A DNA stretch of 64,000 nucleotides from assembly GCA_028671895.1 (NCBI GenBank), contig JAPMAC010000207.1, positions 1,550,001-1,614,000 of the forward strand, read 5' to 3'. This document shows, piece after piece, positions 21,130 through 31,721 of the stretch. The notes below the pieces were generated by a model, which worked only from the letters and a program-made list of their open reading frames with translations, was not told where the DNA came from and did no database searches. Every line of letters begins with the position of its first letter. Positions within the stretch are counted from its first letter, which is position 1. Source of the stretch: Oenanthe sinensis. Taxonomy: Eukaryota; Streptophyta; Magnoliopsida; Apiales; Apiaceae. A program made the position numbers and the translations under genes.

Positions 21130-22428
21130 TTCCAAGTCTTGAAGACCCCGAGCATAAACGCTAGACTAGTAGCTCCGGTTGGGCTGGGAGCATGCTGGAT
21201 GGATCCCATCAAGCTCTACTTGGAAACGGGGAAAACACCTACCAATCCTATGGAGGCACGAAAGTTATCAGTAAGGGCCCTGAGGTGTGCCCTCATAGAA
21301 GGAAGACTCTACAAGAAATCATACGTGATACCCTACCTGAAGTGTTTGAGACCCCATGAAGCTGAAGCTGCCCTAAGGGAAGTTCACGAAGGAGTATGTG
21401 GTCAGCACCTAGGAAGCAGAGCTCTTGCTCACAAAATCATGAGACTGAGATTTTATTGGCCTGAGATGCTTAAAGATGCCAAGGCATATGTTAAGAAGTG
21501 TGATCGCTGCCAAAGGTTTGCACCCCTTGTTAGGCAACCCCCTGAGATGCTAACATCCATCAACTCTCCGCTACCCTTTGCCATGTGGGGAATGGATATT
21601 CTAGGCCCGTTTCCTATGGCCAGTGTACAAAGGAAGTTCCTCATTGTTGCCATCGACTACTTCACTAAGTGGATAGAAGCCAAGCCCTTGGCCAAAATTG
21701 ACACTAAGAACGTAACTCAGTTCTTCTAGGAGAACGTCATATGCAGGTATGGGCTACCTCGAATCCTGGTGACGGACAACGGAACTCAATTCAACAGCAA
21801 GGACTTCATGGAATACTGTGGGAATTATAACATTGAACTACGCTTTACTTCAGTAGCTCATCCGCAGTCAAATGGGCAAGCTGAAGTTGCTAACAGAATT
21901 ATCCTACATGGGCTCAAGAAAAGGATTGAACGCTCCCAAGGGACTTGGGTTGATGAGTTACTCCCAATCTTATGGGCATATAGAACTACTTGCAGAACAT
22001 CAACAGGAGCTACTCCATTTCAACTAGCCTACGGGGCTGAGGCAGTGGTGCCCGTCGAAATTGCTCAGACGTCACCAAGGATACAAGAGTTTCATGTTGA
22101 CACAAATGAAGAAGGCATGAAGCTAGCTCTAGACTTAATAGATGAGCTGCGCGACGAAGCTAATGCCAGGATAGTGGAAAGGCAGAAGAAAGCTTCGTTC
22201 TACTACAACCTTAGAGTCAAGGAAAGTTTCTTCCGCGAAGGAGACTTAATCCTGCGAAAGATCGAGGCGTCTGGAGTCGGTCCTAAGGGCAAACTAGCTC
22301 CGAATTGGGAAGGACCATACCAAGTGAAGGAAGTCACAGGACAAGGCGCGTACAAGCTCCAAACCCTTGAAGGGGTCGAAGTCCCCAGAAGCTGGAATGC
22401 AACCAACTTAAGTAATTATTATGTTTAG
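21130..22428 (+). pseudogene. G3 integrase
   Basis: The zinc finger is HEGVCGQHLGSRALAHK ... CDRC; the catalytic core has D in WGMDILGPFP, D in VTDNGTQF and E in NGQAEVANRI. A TAG at 21727-21729 splits the domain in frame. The C-terminal part contains the SFFREGDLILRKIEASG segment typical of gypsy integrases, and the frame ends at TAG 22426-22428 (SNYYV). Integrase would insert the DNA copy into the genome. Confidence 0.88.
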
Positions 22429-22793
22429 ATTTTAACTTTGATTTTCAAAAACTTTTAAGTATCAGTTTATTAGCCTTGAAGGCATGACATTTATTAGCCT
22501 TGGAGGCATGATATGTTTTTAATACTAAGATACATTTACAAGTGAAAACTTATAAAGTTTCCGAGGAATGTTATTTGTTTTCCCCATATAACACTTGTCA
22601 TTTTCACTTAGTCTTTTTACAAGCCTCGAGAGTATTTGTTGTTTATGTTTAATTTAAACACGAAAAACAAAGCAAAGCTAAGGCACAAAGTAAAAAGGCA
22701 GGAAATACATAAATAAAAGCCCGAAGGCTGAATGTTTTTACAAAGCCCCTGAGGGCAACATAAATACAAGAAAAAAGAGAAAGGGAATCCTAT
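22429..22793. other. spacer between pol and antisense gene of G3
   Basis: No gene. It is the shared 3' region of two convergent transcripts. A 27-base unit (ttattagccttgaaggcatga) is repeated in tandem at 22468-22512, and related 'gcccgaaggct' pieces follow. Confidence 0.6.
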
Positions 22794-24763
22794 CTAAGCT
22801 TCCTCCTCCTCCTCCCCCTCTTCCTCTCCCGAAGAATCCTCGCCACTTGAAGAAGACGAACCTTCTTCACCTTCATTAGATTCCTCTTCTCCCGAGGAAC
22901 TCTCATCTGTTGGCTTCTGAGGAGTCACCACAGGAATAGTTTTCTCAGGCACAACTCTGCGAGGAGGAGTAAGACTAGGCTCACGAGCCCTTTCTTGCCT
23001 AACATCAGGACTACTGTCCCCTTCAGTGTCTTCTTCTTGAGCATCAATCAACCGCCTCAAAGATTCGGCTGACTGAGGACTTTTGAAGTCCACCTTAGGG
23101 TCGAACAGGCCCGGATGCCTCTCCAATATCGCCTTCAGAGCGTCATTCCACTCAATTGTATAGTTGGCTGGGAAGACCAGGTCATCGTGAGCCTCGATCA
23201 ACTCTCGATACTCGTCCGAAGCCATATATTTATCAATAATGGCATTTTTGTCTGCCCGCAGCTCAACCACCTCCGCATGGGCCTGCTTTAAAAGCCCCTC
23301 CTTCTCGGGCAACTTCTCCTCCAAATGCTTGATTTTTACGTGGGCCGCGGTCAGCTCCTTTTTATGCTTCCCCGCCAGGGTCTTCCACGCCTCTGCTTGG
23401 TGCAAAGAGGCCGAAAAATAGGTATTAGCCTGAAAAGCAACAAAAATAGTTAGAACATATAAAAATCAAAAACATAAACGGAAGCACTGTGAAATACGAA
23501 TTAAGCAAGTAAAGAAACTTACCGATGCCAAAGCTTGCGCACCCAAGGCTTTGATGCCCTCCTCAACGCTTCCTAAAACAATGTCCTTGTAATCACAAGG
23601 GGTAAGGGAATGAAGGGACCAATCCCTTGCATGATCTGTGAAGCCGACGACAGTGTCCGACTTCCTGAAGCCCCAACCCGGTTTGTACACTTGAGACTTG
23701 GGCGCTTTGGCAGGCTCGCTTCCCTCAGCCTCGCTTAGCCTGGAATGTGGCTGTAAGAAGGCCGGAAGTTCCTTCCCCTGCCTAGGGTCATTCATCAGCT
23801 TTAGCCGCTTCATCCAGCCTGTTTCTTCCGTGGGTGGAATAGTCCACTCGTTGATCAACGCCGCAGCTGAAAAGAAAACACAATTACGTTAGAAAAACGC
23901 TAAAATGACAAGGTAAACAAGGCAAAGTAAGACATATACCTTTGTTCGAGGCCCTAGATAGGCCCACAGCTTTCAACCTATACTCATCAAGAAGAGCCCA
24001 AGCAACTTGCTTGGTTTCCGCCTGAGTAAGCTTGACATAGGCGGCCTGCTCCTCATCTGAGAGCTTGATGGAGTCGACACTCCCATCTGAAACCTTGCTA
24101 AATGTGGTTCTAAAGAGAGACCCCCAATCTCCCCCTTCCCATTTCACTTGAACAAAGTTCTCCTTCCAGTGAAGATTGTTGTCAGGAATTGAAGAGGTAT
24201 CGAAGATGTGGGGTTTGTTAGGTCTGTGCACTATTTGAACCCAACCCAAGGAAAGACTCGAAGAGTTTTTGAATTGAAAAATTTTGCGGAAGAGAGGGAC
24301 GGTCATTTTTATTTTATTTTCTAAGCATAAAACCATGAAACAGTGGATGAGCCTCCATCCATTAGGCACAATTTGGCAGGGATTGATTTGGACGTCGGCT
24401 AAAAGAATGGGGATAAATTCATGTAAAGGAAACTTAAGCCCCGCTAATAGGGCATCTACATAAACAAACAAACGACTAGGATTCCAATGGCAGGTCCTGT
24501 CACCAGGCTCCACCAAGGAAATGGTAAATCTAGGGGGAAATTAAAGAGTTTGTTGTACTCCTCTACTACATCATTATCGAAAAACTTACTACTACGACTA
24601 TACGAATCTAAGTGAGACTGGCTAGGATACTCATCCCCCCTTTGTTAACCATATCTATCAAAGACATGTAAGTTTAAAAAATGGGGATTCGATTTAGGGG
24701 TTTACCTCTCTTGGACGACCCCGCATTCATAGCTGCCAATCTCGAAGCTCTCTTATCCGCCAT
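22794..24763 (-). pseudogene. G3 antisense gene (spliced, Tat-type antisense ORF)
   Basis: Four exons are visible on the minus strand: 24763-24706 (ATG GCG GAT; MADKRASRLAAMNAGSSKR, donor GTAAAC), about 24645-23940 (donor GTATAT), 23866-23523 (acceptor ttttcag, donor GTAAGT) and 23429-22794 (acceptor ttttcag, stop TAG). Exon 2 contains the domain often annotated 'putative gypsy-type transposon/Transposase_28' (RLFVYVDALLAGLKFPLHEF, NGWRLIHCFMVLC). The last exon is coiled coil (HVKIKHLEEKLPEKEGLLKQ) and ends in a Ser/Glu-rich acidic tail. Exon 2 has a one-base loss near 24530, and a G-run at its start also breaks phase, so it is disabled. Antisense genes are known in Tat elements; the function is unknown. 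Confidence 0.75.
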
Positions 24764-24898
24764 CTGACTTTCGACTTGATGTATATCTTCGAGGGAACTA
24801 ACGACTGAAATTGCTTAGAAGCTTGAGAGCTCAAATACAACAGAGAAGAAATTTGAGAACTGAGAAATGAGAGGTGTGAGAAATGAGACCCCTCACAC

Positions 24899-24913
24899 CA
24901 CTCATATATACAA
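24899..24913 (-). promoter_or_regulatory. TATA box of the antisense gene
   Basis: On the minus strand tgtatatatgagtgg lies about 140 bases before the ATG, followed by a pyrimidine-rich leader (ctcatttctcacacctctc). This is the arrangement of a plant promoter and suggests that the antisense gene has its own start independent of the LTR. Confidence 0.5.
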
Positions 24914-25320
24914 CCCCCAACAGGTCACCCGACCGTTTAAATTCAACTTTTTACAGGTATTTCTAGGTCACACGGCCGTTGAAGGGTAAGGCAACCTGTA
25001 TGGTCGGTAAATGGTCTCAAAAGCCCATGATTCAAGGCCCAAATGTCTGTCACCCATGAACCAAGAAGAATCCAGAACTTGGGCCTGCAAAGACCTTGAT
25101 TCTCAAAAAAGCCATGAAGGCCCACTATATAATGTTAAGAGCCTCGAAGGCCTATGACATAGAGAGTCCAAGGCCCAATAAAGATGAACGGCCCAAAAAA
25201 AAGATGAAAGGCCCAAAAATCAATTGATAACGAGCCATGGTCCAAATGCCTTAAAGACCATTTATTTTGAAAAATCTGTTAAACTCTTCGATAAAGGGCC
25301 TAAGTACAGCCCACTTTCAA
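24914..25320. other. non-coding, G3 upstream of antisense gene
   Basis: No open frame of note. 'ggccc'-rich AT sequence; nothing else recognised. Confidence 0.5.
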
Positions 25321-25329
25321 TGAGGCCCC

Positions 25330-26190
25330 ATGAAATTTTGACTTCAAAGTGTTTTGGAGTCTAATTCGACTTCAATCCTAGTCGAAAATTACAAGCCATG
25401 AGGCCCTCAATAATTTCGACTTCAAAGTGTTTTGGAGTCTAATTCGACTCCAATTCTTGTCGAAAATTACAAGCCATGAGGCCCTCAACAATTTCGACTT
25501 CAAAGTGTTTTGAGGTCTAATTCGACTCCAATCCTAGTCGAAAATAACAAAGCCATGAGGCCCTCAACAATTTCGACTTCAAAGTGTTTCGGAGTCTAAT
25601 TCAACTCCAATTCTAGTCGAAAATTACAAGCCATGAGGCCCCTAACAATTTCGACTTCAAAGTGTTTTGAGGTCTAATTCGACTCCAATTCTAGTCGAAA
25701 ATTACAAGCCATGAGGCCCTCAACAATTTCGACTTCAAGGATATTTGAAGTCTAAATCGACTTCAATCCTAGTTGAAATTGACCTCAGTCAAACATTTCG
25801 ACTTCAAGGATATTTGAAGTCTAAATCGACTTCAATCCTAGTCGAAATCGACCTCAGTCAAACATTTCGACTTCAAGGATATTTGAAGTCTAAATCGACT
25901 TCAATCCTAGTCGAAATCGACCTCAATCAAGGATTTCGACTCCAAGGGTTTTTGAAGTCTAAATCGACACCAATCGAAGTCGAAGTCGACCTCAATCTAA
26001 GTCTTCTTCTTCAAGAGAATTTGAGCCCTGTTTCGACTTCGAACGAAGTCGAAATCGACCTCAGGGCAACATTTCGACTTCAAGGATTTTGAAGCCCTAG
26101 TTGACTTCGATCGAAGTCGAAATCAACCTCAACCAGGAATTTTGACTTCAAAGCAGTTTGAAATCCTTTTCGACCTCAATCCGAGTCGAT
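25330..26190 (+). repeat. tandem minisatellite of G3 (79-bp then 69-bp units)
   Basis: Units starting tttcgacttcaa lie at 25336, 25413, 25492, 25571, 25649 and 25727 (77-79 bases apart), then at 25796, 25865 and 25934 (69 apart), then decay. Each unit contains inverted arms such as TTCGACT/AGTCGAA; the best is TTTCGACTTCG (26031-26041) with CGAAGTCGAAA (26044-26054), a perfect 11-bp stem. The open frame 25745-26092 results from the 69-base period (a multiple of three) and is not a gene. Confidence 0.85.
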
Positions 26191-26394
26191 TCGTGTCAGA
26201 AATGCGGAAATAATATTTCACCAGTTAGCTACGAATAAAAGTTCTTTGGGGACCAATTTATTTAATGTAAATTCCTTAAAGAGATTAAAAATAAAAAGGC
26301 TTGAGCCGAAAAGATGAGATAAAATTGACTAATACAAGTCAAAAGCCCGATAAGGCACTGAAACCCTTTGTAAAACTTTTACGAAAACTCACGG

Positions 26395-26420
26395 AGTTTT
26401 CCCAAAAGTTGGGGGGCAAA
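26395..26420 (+). other. polypurine tract of G3
   Basis: aaaagttggggggcaaa (26404-26420) directly precedes the 3' LTR and would prime plus-strand synthesis. Confidence 0.65.
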
Positions 26421-27004
26421 TGATATGGGTAAAAATAGCCCTGGGGAGATAATAAATATAGCATTTATTATTCCATTAAATAGGCCTGGTATGATCCAAA
26501 GGCTTGGGCCCTTGTAACGAACTAGGAAAATAAAGTCTAGGATCAACTGGGTCTGTAAGTATAGCCCACAAGCTCTGTTAAAGCTATAGGCCCAATAAGC
26601 CCTTATTATTAATTAATTTTGTAATTAGTTAAGGCTCAGTAAAGGCCCGATAAGCCTGTTGGAGGCCTTCATCCTAGAAGGATCTAGAAATTCGAACATA
26701 GGAAGAGTCCAATGAGGACTCTCATTCCTATAAGGTTTGGATAACCCTATCACTAGGAGACTTGACCTCCAAGTCTCCTAATTCTAATCTGACTCCAAGG
26801 CCTTCGTGCGCCTATATAAAGGGCCTAACCCTTCAACATTAGAACAACGTTGTTGGCTTGATTCTCACACGAACTGAGATACGTAGGCAGTTAACGAGGA
26901 CCTATGTTTGTCACGAAACATTAGTGCAGCCATTAAAGCTCGAAGCTCCCCCAAACCCTAGCATTAATTACGTATTAAATACACCTCGTTTTTGATCCGT
27001 AACA
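26421..27004 (+). repeat. 3' LTR of G3
   Basis: 584 bases, TGATATGG to GTAACA, about 13 differences from the 5' LTR, followed by the target duplication ggatg. Confidence 0.95.
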
Positions 27005-27754
27005 GGATGTGTGAAATATGTTGTGGTAGCTGTGGCCTACTTCACAAAACGGGCAGAAGTTGAACCTCTAGCTACCATTACTGCTTGGAAGCTAAGGGAG
27101 TTTGTCTACCGGGCAATCATTTGCAAGTATGGCATTCTATACAAATTAATTTCTGATAATGGAAAATAGTTTGACAGCAAAGAAATGAGGATGTTGTGTA
27201 ATGATTTGGGAATAAAGAAGAGCTTCTCAGTTGTTTACCATCCTCAAAGCAATGGCCAAACATAAGCTGTGAATAAGATAATTAAACATACTTTGAAGGA
27301 AAACTTGGAGGAAAGCAAGGGAAGCTGACCAGAAGAGCTTTCAATAGTGTTGTGGTCCTACAATACAACACCTCGTTCAACTATAGGGGAATATCTTTTT
27401 TCCCTTACTTATGATTGTGAGGCCATGGTTCCTGTTGAAATTGGGCCAAGTCCCTCAGGAAGGACAACTACTAGCCTAAAAATAATGAAATCAATCATTG
27501 TTTGTACCAAGACCTAGTGGAGCAAATGAGAGAATCCTCACAGTTGAAGCTGGCTACTTATCAACAAAGAACTAGGAGGTACTATAACAATAAGGTGGAA
27601 CCTCGACCAGTCAAGGTTTGAGACTTGGTGTTAAGAAAAATGATGTCAAATACGATCAGTGTTGTGGGAAGGAACCTACCATCTTGAAAACTTGGAGATG
27701 AAGCTCCTCCCAAGGGCCTAGAATGCTGAGCACCTCAAGAAATACTACCAGTAA
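27005..27754 (+). pseudogene. T1 integrase, catalytic core and C-terminus
   Basis: The T1 frame resumes after G3: VKYVVVAVAYFTKRAEVEPL, then LISDNGK and FDSKEMRM (second catalytic Asp), and YHPQSNGQT just before the expected catalytic Glu. The first catalytic Asp is in WGIDLIGVLPKG at 16132-16165 left of G3. It ends NAEHLKKYYQ with TAA at 27752-27754. Several TAG/TGA codons and small indels (near 27168, 27263, 27327) inactivate it. Confidence 0.7.
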
Positions 27755-28112
27755 TGTCTCTTCTTTCAATCAAGTAGAAAAAGTAGGCCTCTTTCAGGCT
27801 AGGAAAATAAAATAAGCTTATGCTTTTACATTTTCAAGCTTCATTTAATTGTTAGTTGAAATTTTTATTCTATACTCGGGGGGTGATACCTATAAACCTC
27901 TCAGAGTCCTTACATAATGTTTTTTCATTTTCATGTAAATTGTGGTAGTTTCTCTTTATTTTATTTCTAAAAGTACCATCTGGCATCATGAAAGAAGCTT
28001 CCATAAAATAAAGTACTCCAGTCTATCAAGCTATACTACAGAACTTAGAGGTGCTAAAGTAGGTGACAGACTGCCTATAAGAGGATCTTGAAAGATCCAA
28101 TTTTCAAGTAAA
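27755..28112. other. T1 non-coding region after pol
   Basis: AT-rich, no coding potential. I see nothing specific before the hairpin array starts. Confidence 0.5.
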
Positions 28113-28543
28113 AACCCAGGAGGTGCATGTCCTGGATCCTGAGTTTCCATTGATTTTAACCTGGGAGATGCTTGTCCTGGCTCCCATGGTTCCTGATTTT
28201 AACTCAGGAGGTGCATGTCCTGGCTCCTGAGGTTCCATTGATTTTAACCTGGGAGGTGTCTAGTCCTGGCTCTCATGGTTCCTACTTAACCCAGGAGGTG
28301 CATGTTCTAGCTCCTGAGGTTTCATTGATTCAACCTAGGAGGTGCCTAGTCCTGGTTCATATGGTTAATACTTAACCTGGGAGGTGCCTAGTCCTGGCTC
28401 CCATGATTCCTACTTGACCTAGGAGGTATCTTGTCCTAGCTCTTGAGGTTCCAATCATGTAACATGGGAGGTGCCTAGTCCTGGCTCCCATGGTTCCATT
28501 CATTCAACCTAGAAGGTGCCTAGTCCTGGATACTAGGGTTTCC
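28113..28543 (+). repeat. T1 array of about ten hairpin units
   Basis: Units start near 28114, 28161, 28204, 28249, 28291, 28334, 28376, 28418, 28463 and 28508 (42-49 apart). Each has a 5' arm, the loop-like core ggtgcctagtcctgg and a 3' arm, then gttcc. Arms change together: CAGGAG/CTCCTG, TGGGAG/CTCCCA, ATGGGAG/CTCCCAT, CCTAG/CTAGG. Units 4, 6 and 8 have wobble or mismatch. The open frame 28172-28375 across it is an artefact. Confidence 0.8.
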
Positions 28544-29106
28544 AAGAAGTACTTGAATAAATAATTGTATTATGACAATTATCATGATACCAATACATAT
28601 GACATATTGAGAAGACCCCTCACAAAAGAGTTATTGTTAAACCAAAAGGAGTTAGCTATTTTTAAAAATAGCCTCATCAACAGAGAGGTACCACCAATGA
28701 GGAGAGGTTCCACCTATGTAATTGAAACCTCATCAATAGATAGGTATATTATGGGAAGCTAGAAAAGAAACTTCTAGCATGAGTAAGTATGAGTCTAAGT
28801 CCGAAATTATGATACAAGTCATAAAGGAAGGCATCTAGAAGCTTCCTAGACCTGTTGAAATCATTTTAAAGTAAAGTAAGAGCTTGTGTAAATATATTTG
28901 TAGATATAAAACCAAGCCAAAGGCATGATTTTGAGAGTAGAAGGTTAAAATATTCAAGCCACCGGGAAAATATTCAAGATTACATCTGTGGAGCATCAGA
29001 AGTGCCCACCCCCTTATTTAAAAACCAGTTCAAAATGTCCAAGCCAGAAAATATCAATTGTTCAAACAAAAAGCTTTAAAGTTAAAAAGAACAGCATGAA
29101 AAATCA
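28544..29106. other. T1 non-coding between array and antisense gene
   Basis: No credible gene; a 65-codon open frame at 28565-28762 has no recognisable motif. It corresponds to the 3' region shared by the convergent pol and antisense transcripts. Confidence 0.45.
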
Positions 29107-31559
29107 TTAGGCATGGGGAATGTCAACTGTGGTGAAGGACAGTTTTTCAGCATGAGCGGTTGAGGTGGCACATCCAAATGAGGCTTCATCGGGTTGAGGA
29201 ACCAGGGCTTCTGTTGGTGGGAGTTGGGTTGTAGAAGCATCTATTATCATCTTCTCAATCACTTCCACCCCACCCAGAACCTCCAGGGCTCTTTTAGCAG
29301 CCACTTAGACCTCGTTTTGGAGCTCTTTCACTAAGACTATGACATCCTCCCCAAGGAGAAATCAGTTGAGGTCATGTACCTTTTCATACATGGAGCTCAG
29401 GTAGTCCTTGACACCGTTGTCATAGCCTCCTTCATATTTACCTTCTCCCTGGGCGCCATAAGATTTTTGTAGGTGTTCACGGCACCTTGAAGATCATCCA
29501 CCTGTAATTTCAACTCTGACACATGTTCAACATGATTGATTTCCATGGTCTCTCTCTCTTGCTCTTGTTGCTTGATCAAATTACTCAATTGGCCCATCTC
29601 ATTGGTAAAGGAGGATTTCGAAGTCTTCAGTTTCTTATTAGTATCTACCAACTTCTTCCTGTCATCCTTGGAGGTTTTGAGTTTGGCTTTCAATTCCTTT
29701 ACCTCCTCCCTCAGCTTCAGGTCACCTCTAGTAGCTGCTGTCAGCTACTCTACAAACCTCAGCTGTAAAAAAGTACTCTGGGCACCAGAAGCTAGCAGGG
29801 CTTAGGAGGCTTCATTTGATCTTATTTTGGACCACTCAGCCACCGACTTCTCAGGTACCTGCTCTCCCAACATCCTGATGAAGGCTTACATTTATTGAGA
29901 AATTACAGGTACCACAGCTAGTGGGGAACTCTTTTCAGAACGCAGGTCAGGTGTGGAAATAGTGGCTTGAGAGCTAGTAGATAGCTTTCTCTTAGAAGAG
30001 GTCCCGGATGGCTCTTTAGAAGGTGTGGCCATAATAGCAATAAAAATAGGTCTGTCATCAATATGAGTAGTATTGGCAGGGGTTTCCAGCATCTCAACAT
30101 CATCATCTTTGAACATGTCTTCATACTTCACAGTCTTCTTATTGAATGATGGGATCACAGGTGCCATATCTGCACAATAATGATAAAAATTAAATTAGTA
30201 AGCAGTAATGGCATTGTAGACATATGAATGTCATGGCATAAGAATATGGGGGTCTATGCATGCATACAGGGAACATAAATAAGAAATTTGGTGAAAATAG
30301 AAAATGAAGTCATGGGAACCTACTGGCTGAGAGGTACCATCACCAACTCCCACTCCCTCAGCAGGAGGGCTGATACCTCTACCAGCACAAAATCCAAACA
30401 TCTCTAAGTTGGCAACTGTCATCAAATTCTCACCATCCTGTAAATTGGCACATAAGGCCAGTATTTTCTCAGCTCTTTCCCTAGTACCTCCTTGCAATGG
30501 GGTATGTTTTGGGATCCCTACATGGAAGAGTAAGGTAGGGCATCTATCAAAGGAGGTTCTAGGTTCAAGACACTCTAAGAAGACAAGGAAATAAGAGGAT
30601 GATTATTTACATGGGGATACATTGAAATCTTTCCTCAATACAGGGCAATCATAGAAATAAAGAAACTGCTCTACCCAGTCATATATGCCTTTCTTGTTCC
30701 CCATGATGCACTTACTATGGTGAATCCCCCGGGCAGTCAGATAAAAAAAGCCAATCTTCTTCCCAGTCTCTTTCAATTGGTAAAAGTAGCCTAACTCAGG
30801 AGCTGTTAGAGGTTCCTGGTATGGATCATCATACAGTATAAACATACACATGTTCATTCTGTAGGAATTGGGGGTCAACTGCATGGGAGCTATGTCATAA
30901 AACTCTAAAACCTCAACAAATAAAGGATGCAATGACATAGACAGACCCAATTTGAAGAAGAATGCAGATACTACAGCTTCAGGTACTGGCCAATCAGGAC
31001 CCATGTTCTCAAATTTATTGCACCTCTCACCAGCTTGAGGTACCACCAATCTACATCAAGGGTTGCTAGTCTCCAAAAGCTTCTCCAACTTGGCATCAGT
31101 CATAGTAGAGTTCATGTTTTCACAAGCGGGCTTGACACCTACATTTTTAAGGAGCTCTCTTTCTATAACCATCTCCCTAACCTCGACTTCACCAGAAGAA
31201 GCTCCAGTGATATCGAAAAATGGTTTCTCAGACTCACCCGGGAAGGAGGTTCCAAATTATATAAGGGATATATCTTATGGGGATGGAACCTTATCATTCC
31301 CATCATCAAATGACAGGGATAGGTCAATGGGGGTTGTGTTGATAGTTAGGAGGTCAGAAGGGTCCACTAGAGGACTAGTTGTCCCTAGAGTAATGGTTGT
31401 TGTAGTAGGGTCCAAGACCATTACTCTTGATCTAGTCCTACCACTGATTGATTGAGGTGCCATTGGATGTGTAGCTCCTATGTTGGATGTTTCCTCTTGA
31501 GATGAGCCACTGTCGACTGAAGGGGTAGAGGAACCTGCTGAGAGTGTGGCATTCAACAT
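29107..31559 (-). pseudogene. T1 antisense gene (decayed relative of the G3 antisense gene)
   Basis: Minus-strand open pieces in order: 31559-31275 (MLNATLSAGSSTPSVDSG), 31049-30603 with the Transposase_28-like region (LSMSLHPLFVEVLEFYDIA, SYRMNMCMFILYDDPY, IYDWVEQFLYFYD), 30497-30231, 30167-29892 (acceptor tgtgcag just before ATATGGCACC; Lys/Ser-rich), then 29693-29397, a strong coiled coil (KLKTSKDDRKKLVDTNKKL), and 29304-29107. Domain order, exon-like breaks and position after pol match the G3 gene. Stops and shifts show decay. The promoter side is lost at 31721. Confidence 0.65.
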
Positions 31560-31721
31560 ATGTCCTGAGAAAGAAATTCACTTAAGAAAATTTTGTGGAA
31601 ACAGGGGATGAGACCTAGAGATTCCATTTAATCTTGGCTCCAGCAATGTAATTTGTGATTAAAGAGATGGACTAATTATGAGGAGACCTAGAGGTTTCAC
31701 ATAATAAAGTATGGGACCTAA

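Larger units (their letters stand above)
16173..27004 (+). mobile_element. G3: full-length Ty3/gypsy (Tat-type) element
   Basis: G3 has two 584-bp LTRs (TGATATGG...GTAACA), a perfect target duplication ggatg (16168-16172 and 27005-27009), a primer site, gag-pol on the plus strand and a spliced antisense gene between pol and the 3' LTR. By direct comparison the two LTRs differ at about 13 of 584 positions (2.2%), so the insertion is fairly young. Lesions in gag-pol: TAG 17126, frameshift near 18090, TAA 18312, TAG 19098, frameshifts near 19110 and 19588, TAG 21727. It is inactive in cis but close to intact. Confidence 0.93.
258..31721 (+). mobile_element. T1: old Ty3/gypsy (Tat-type) element, nested host
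   Basis: T1 is the frame into which most of the left half is inserted. In order it shows a probable 5' LTR, gag, aspartic protease, reverse transcriptase, RNase H, a second RNase H-like domain, integrase, a hairpin repeat array and an antisense gene. Two RNase H-like domains and an antisense gene after pol are known for the Tat lineage of plant Ty3/gypsy elements. The coding frames resume across the insertions at 2384-4328, 8098-15856 and 16173-27004, which proves one ancestral element. Many stop codons and frameshifts mark it as old and inactive. Its 3' LTR is not in the window; the recognisable sequence stops at 31721, where a copia LTR begins. Confidence 0.85.

Noticed and set aside
25745..26092. 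115-codon plus-strand frame with 23-residue repeats
   Set aside because: It follows from a 69-bp tandem repeat whose period is a multiple of three; no start context or homologous protein is recognisable.
28172..28375. 67-codon plus-strand frame
   Set aside because: It lies over the T1 hairpin array and reflects the repeat.
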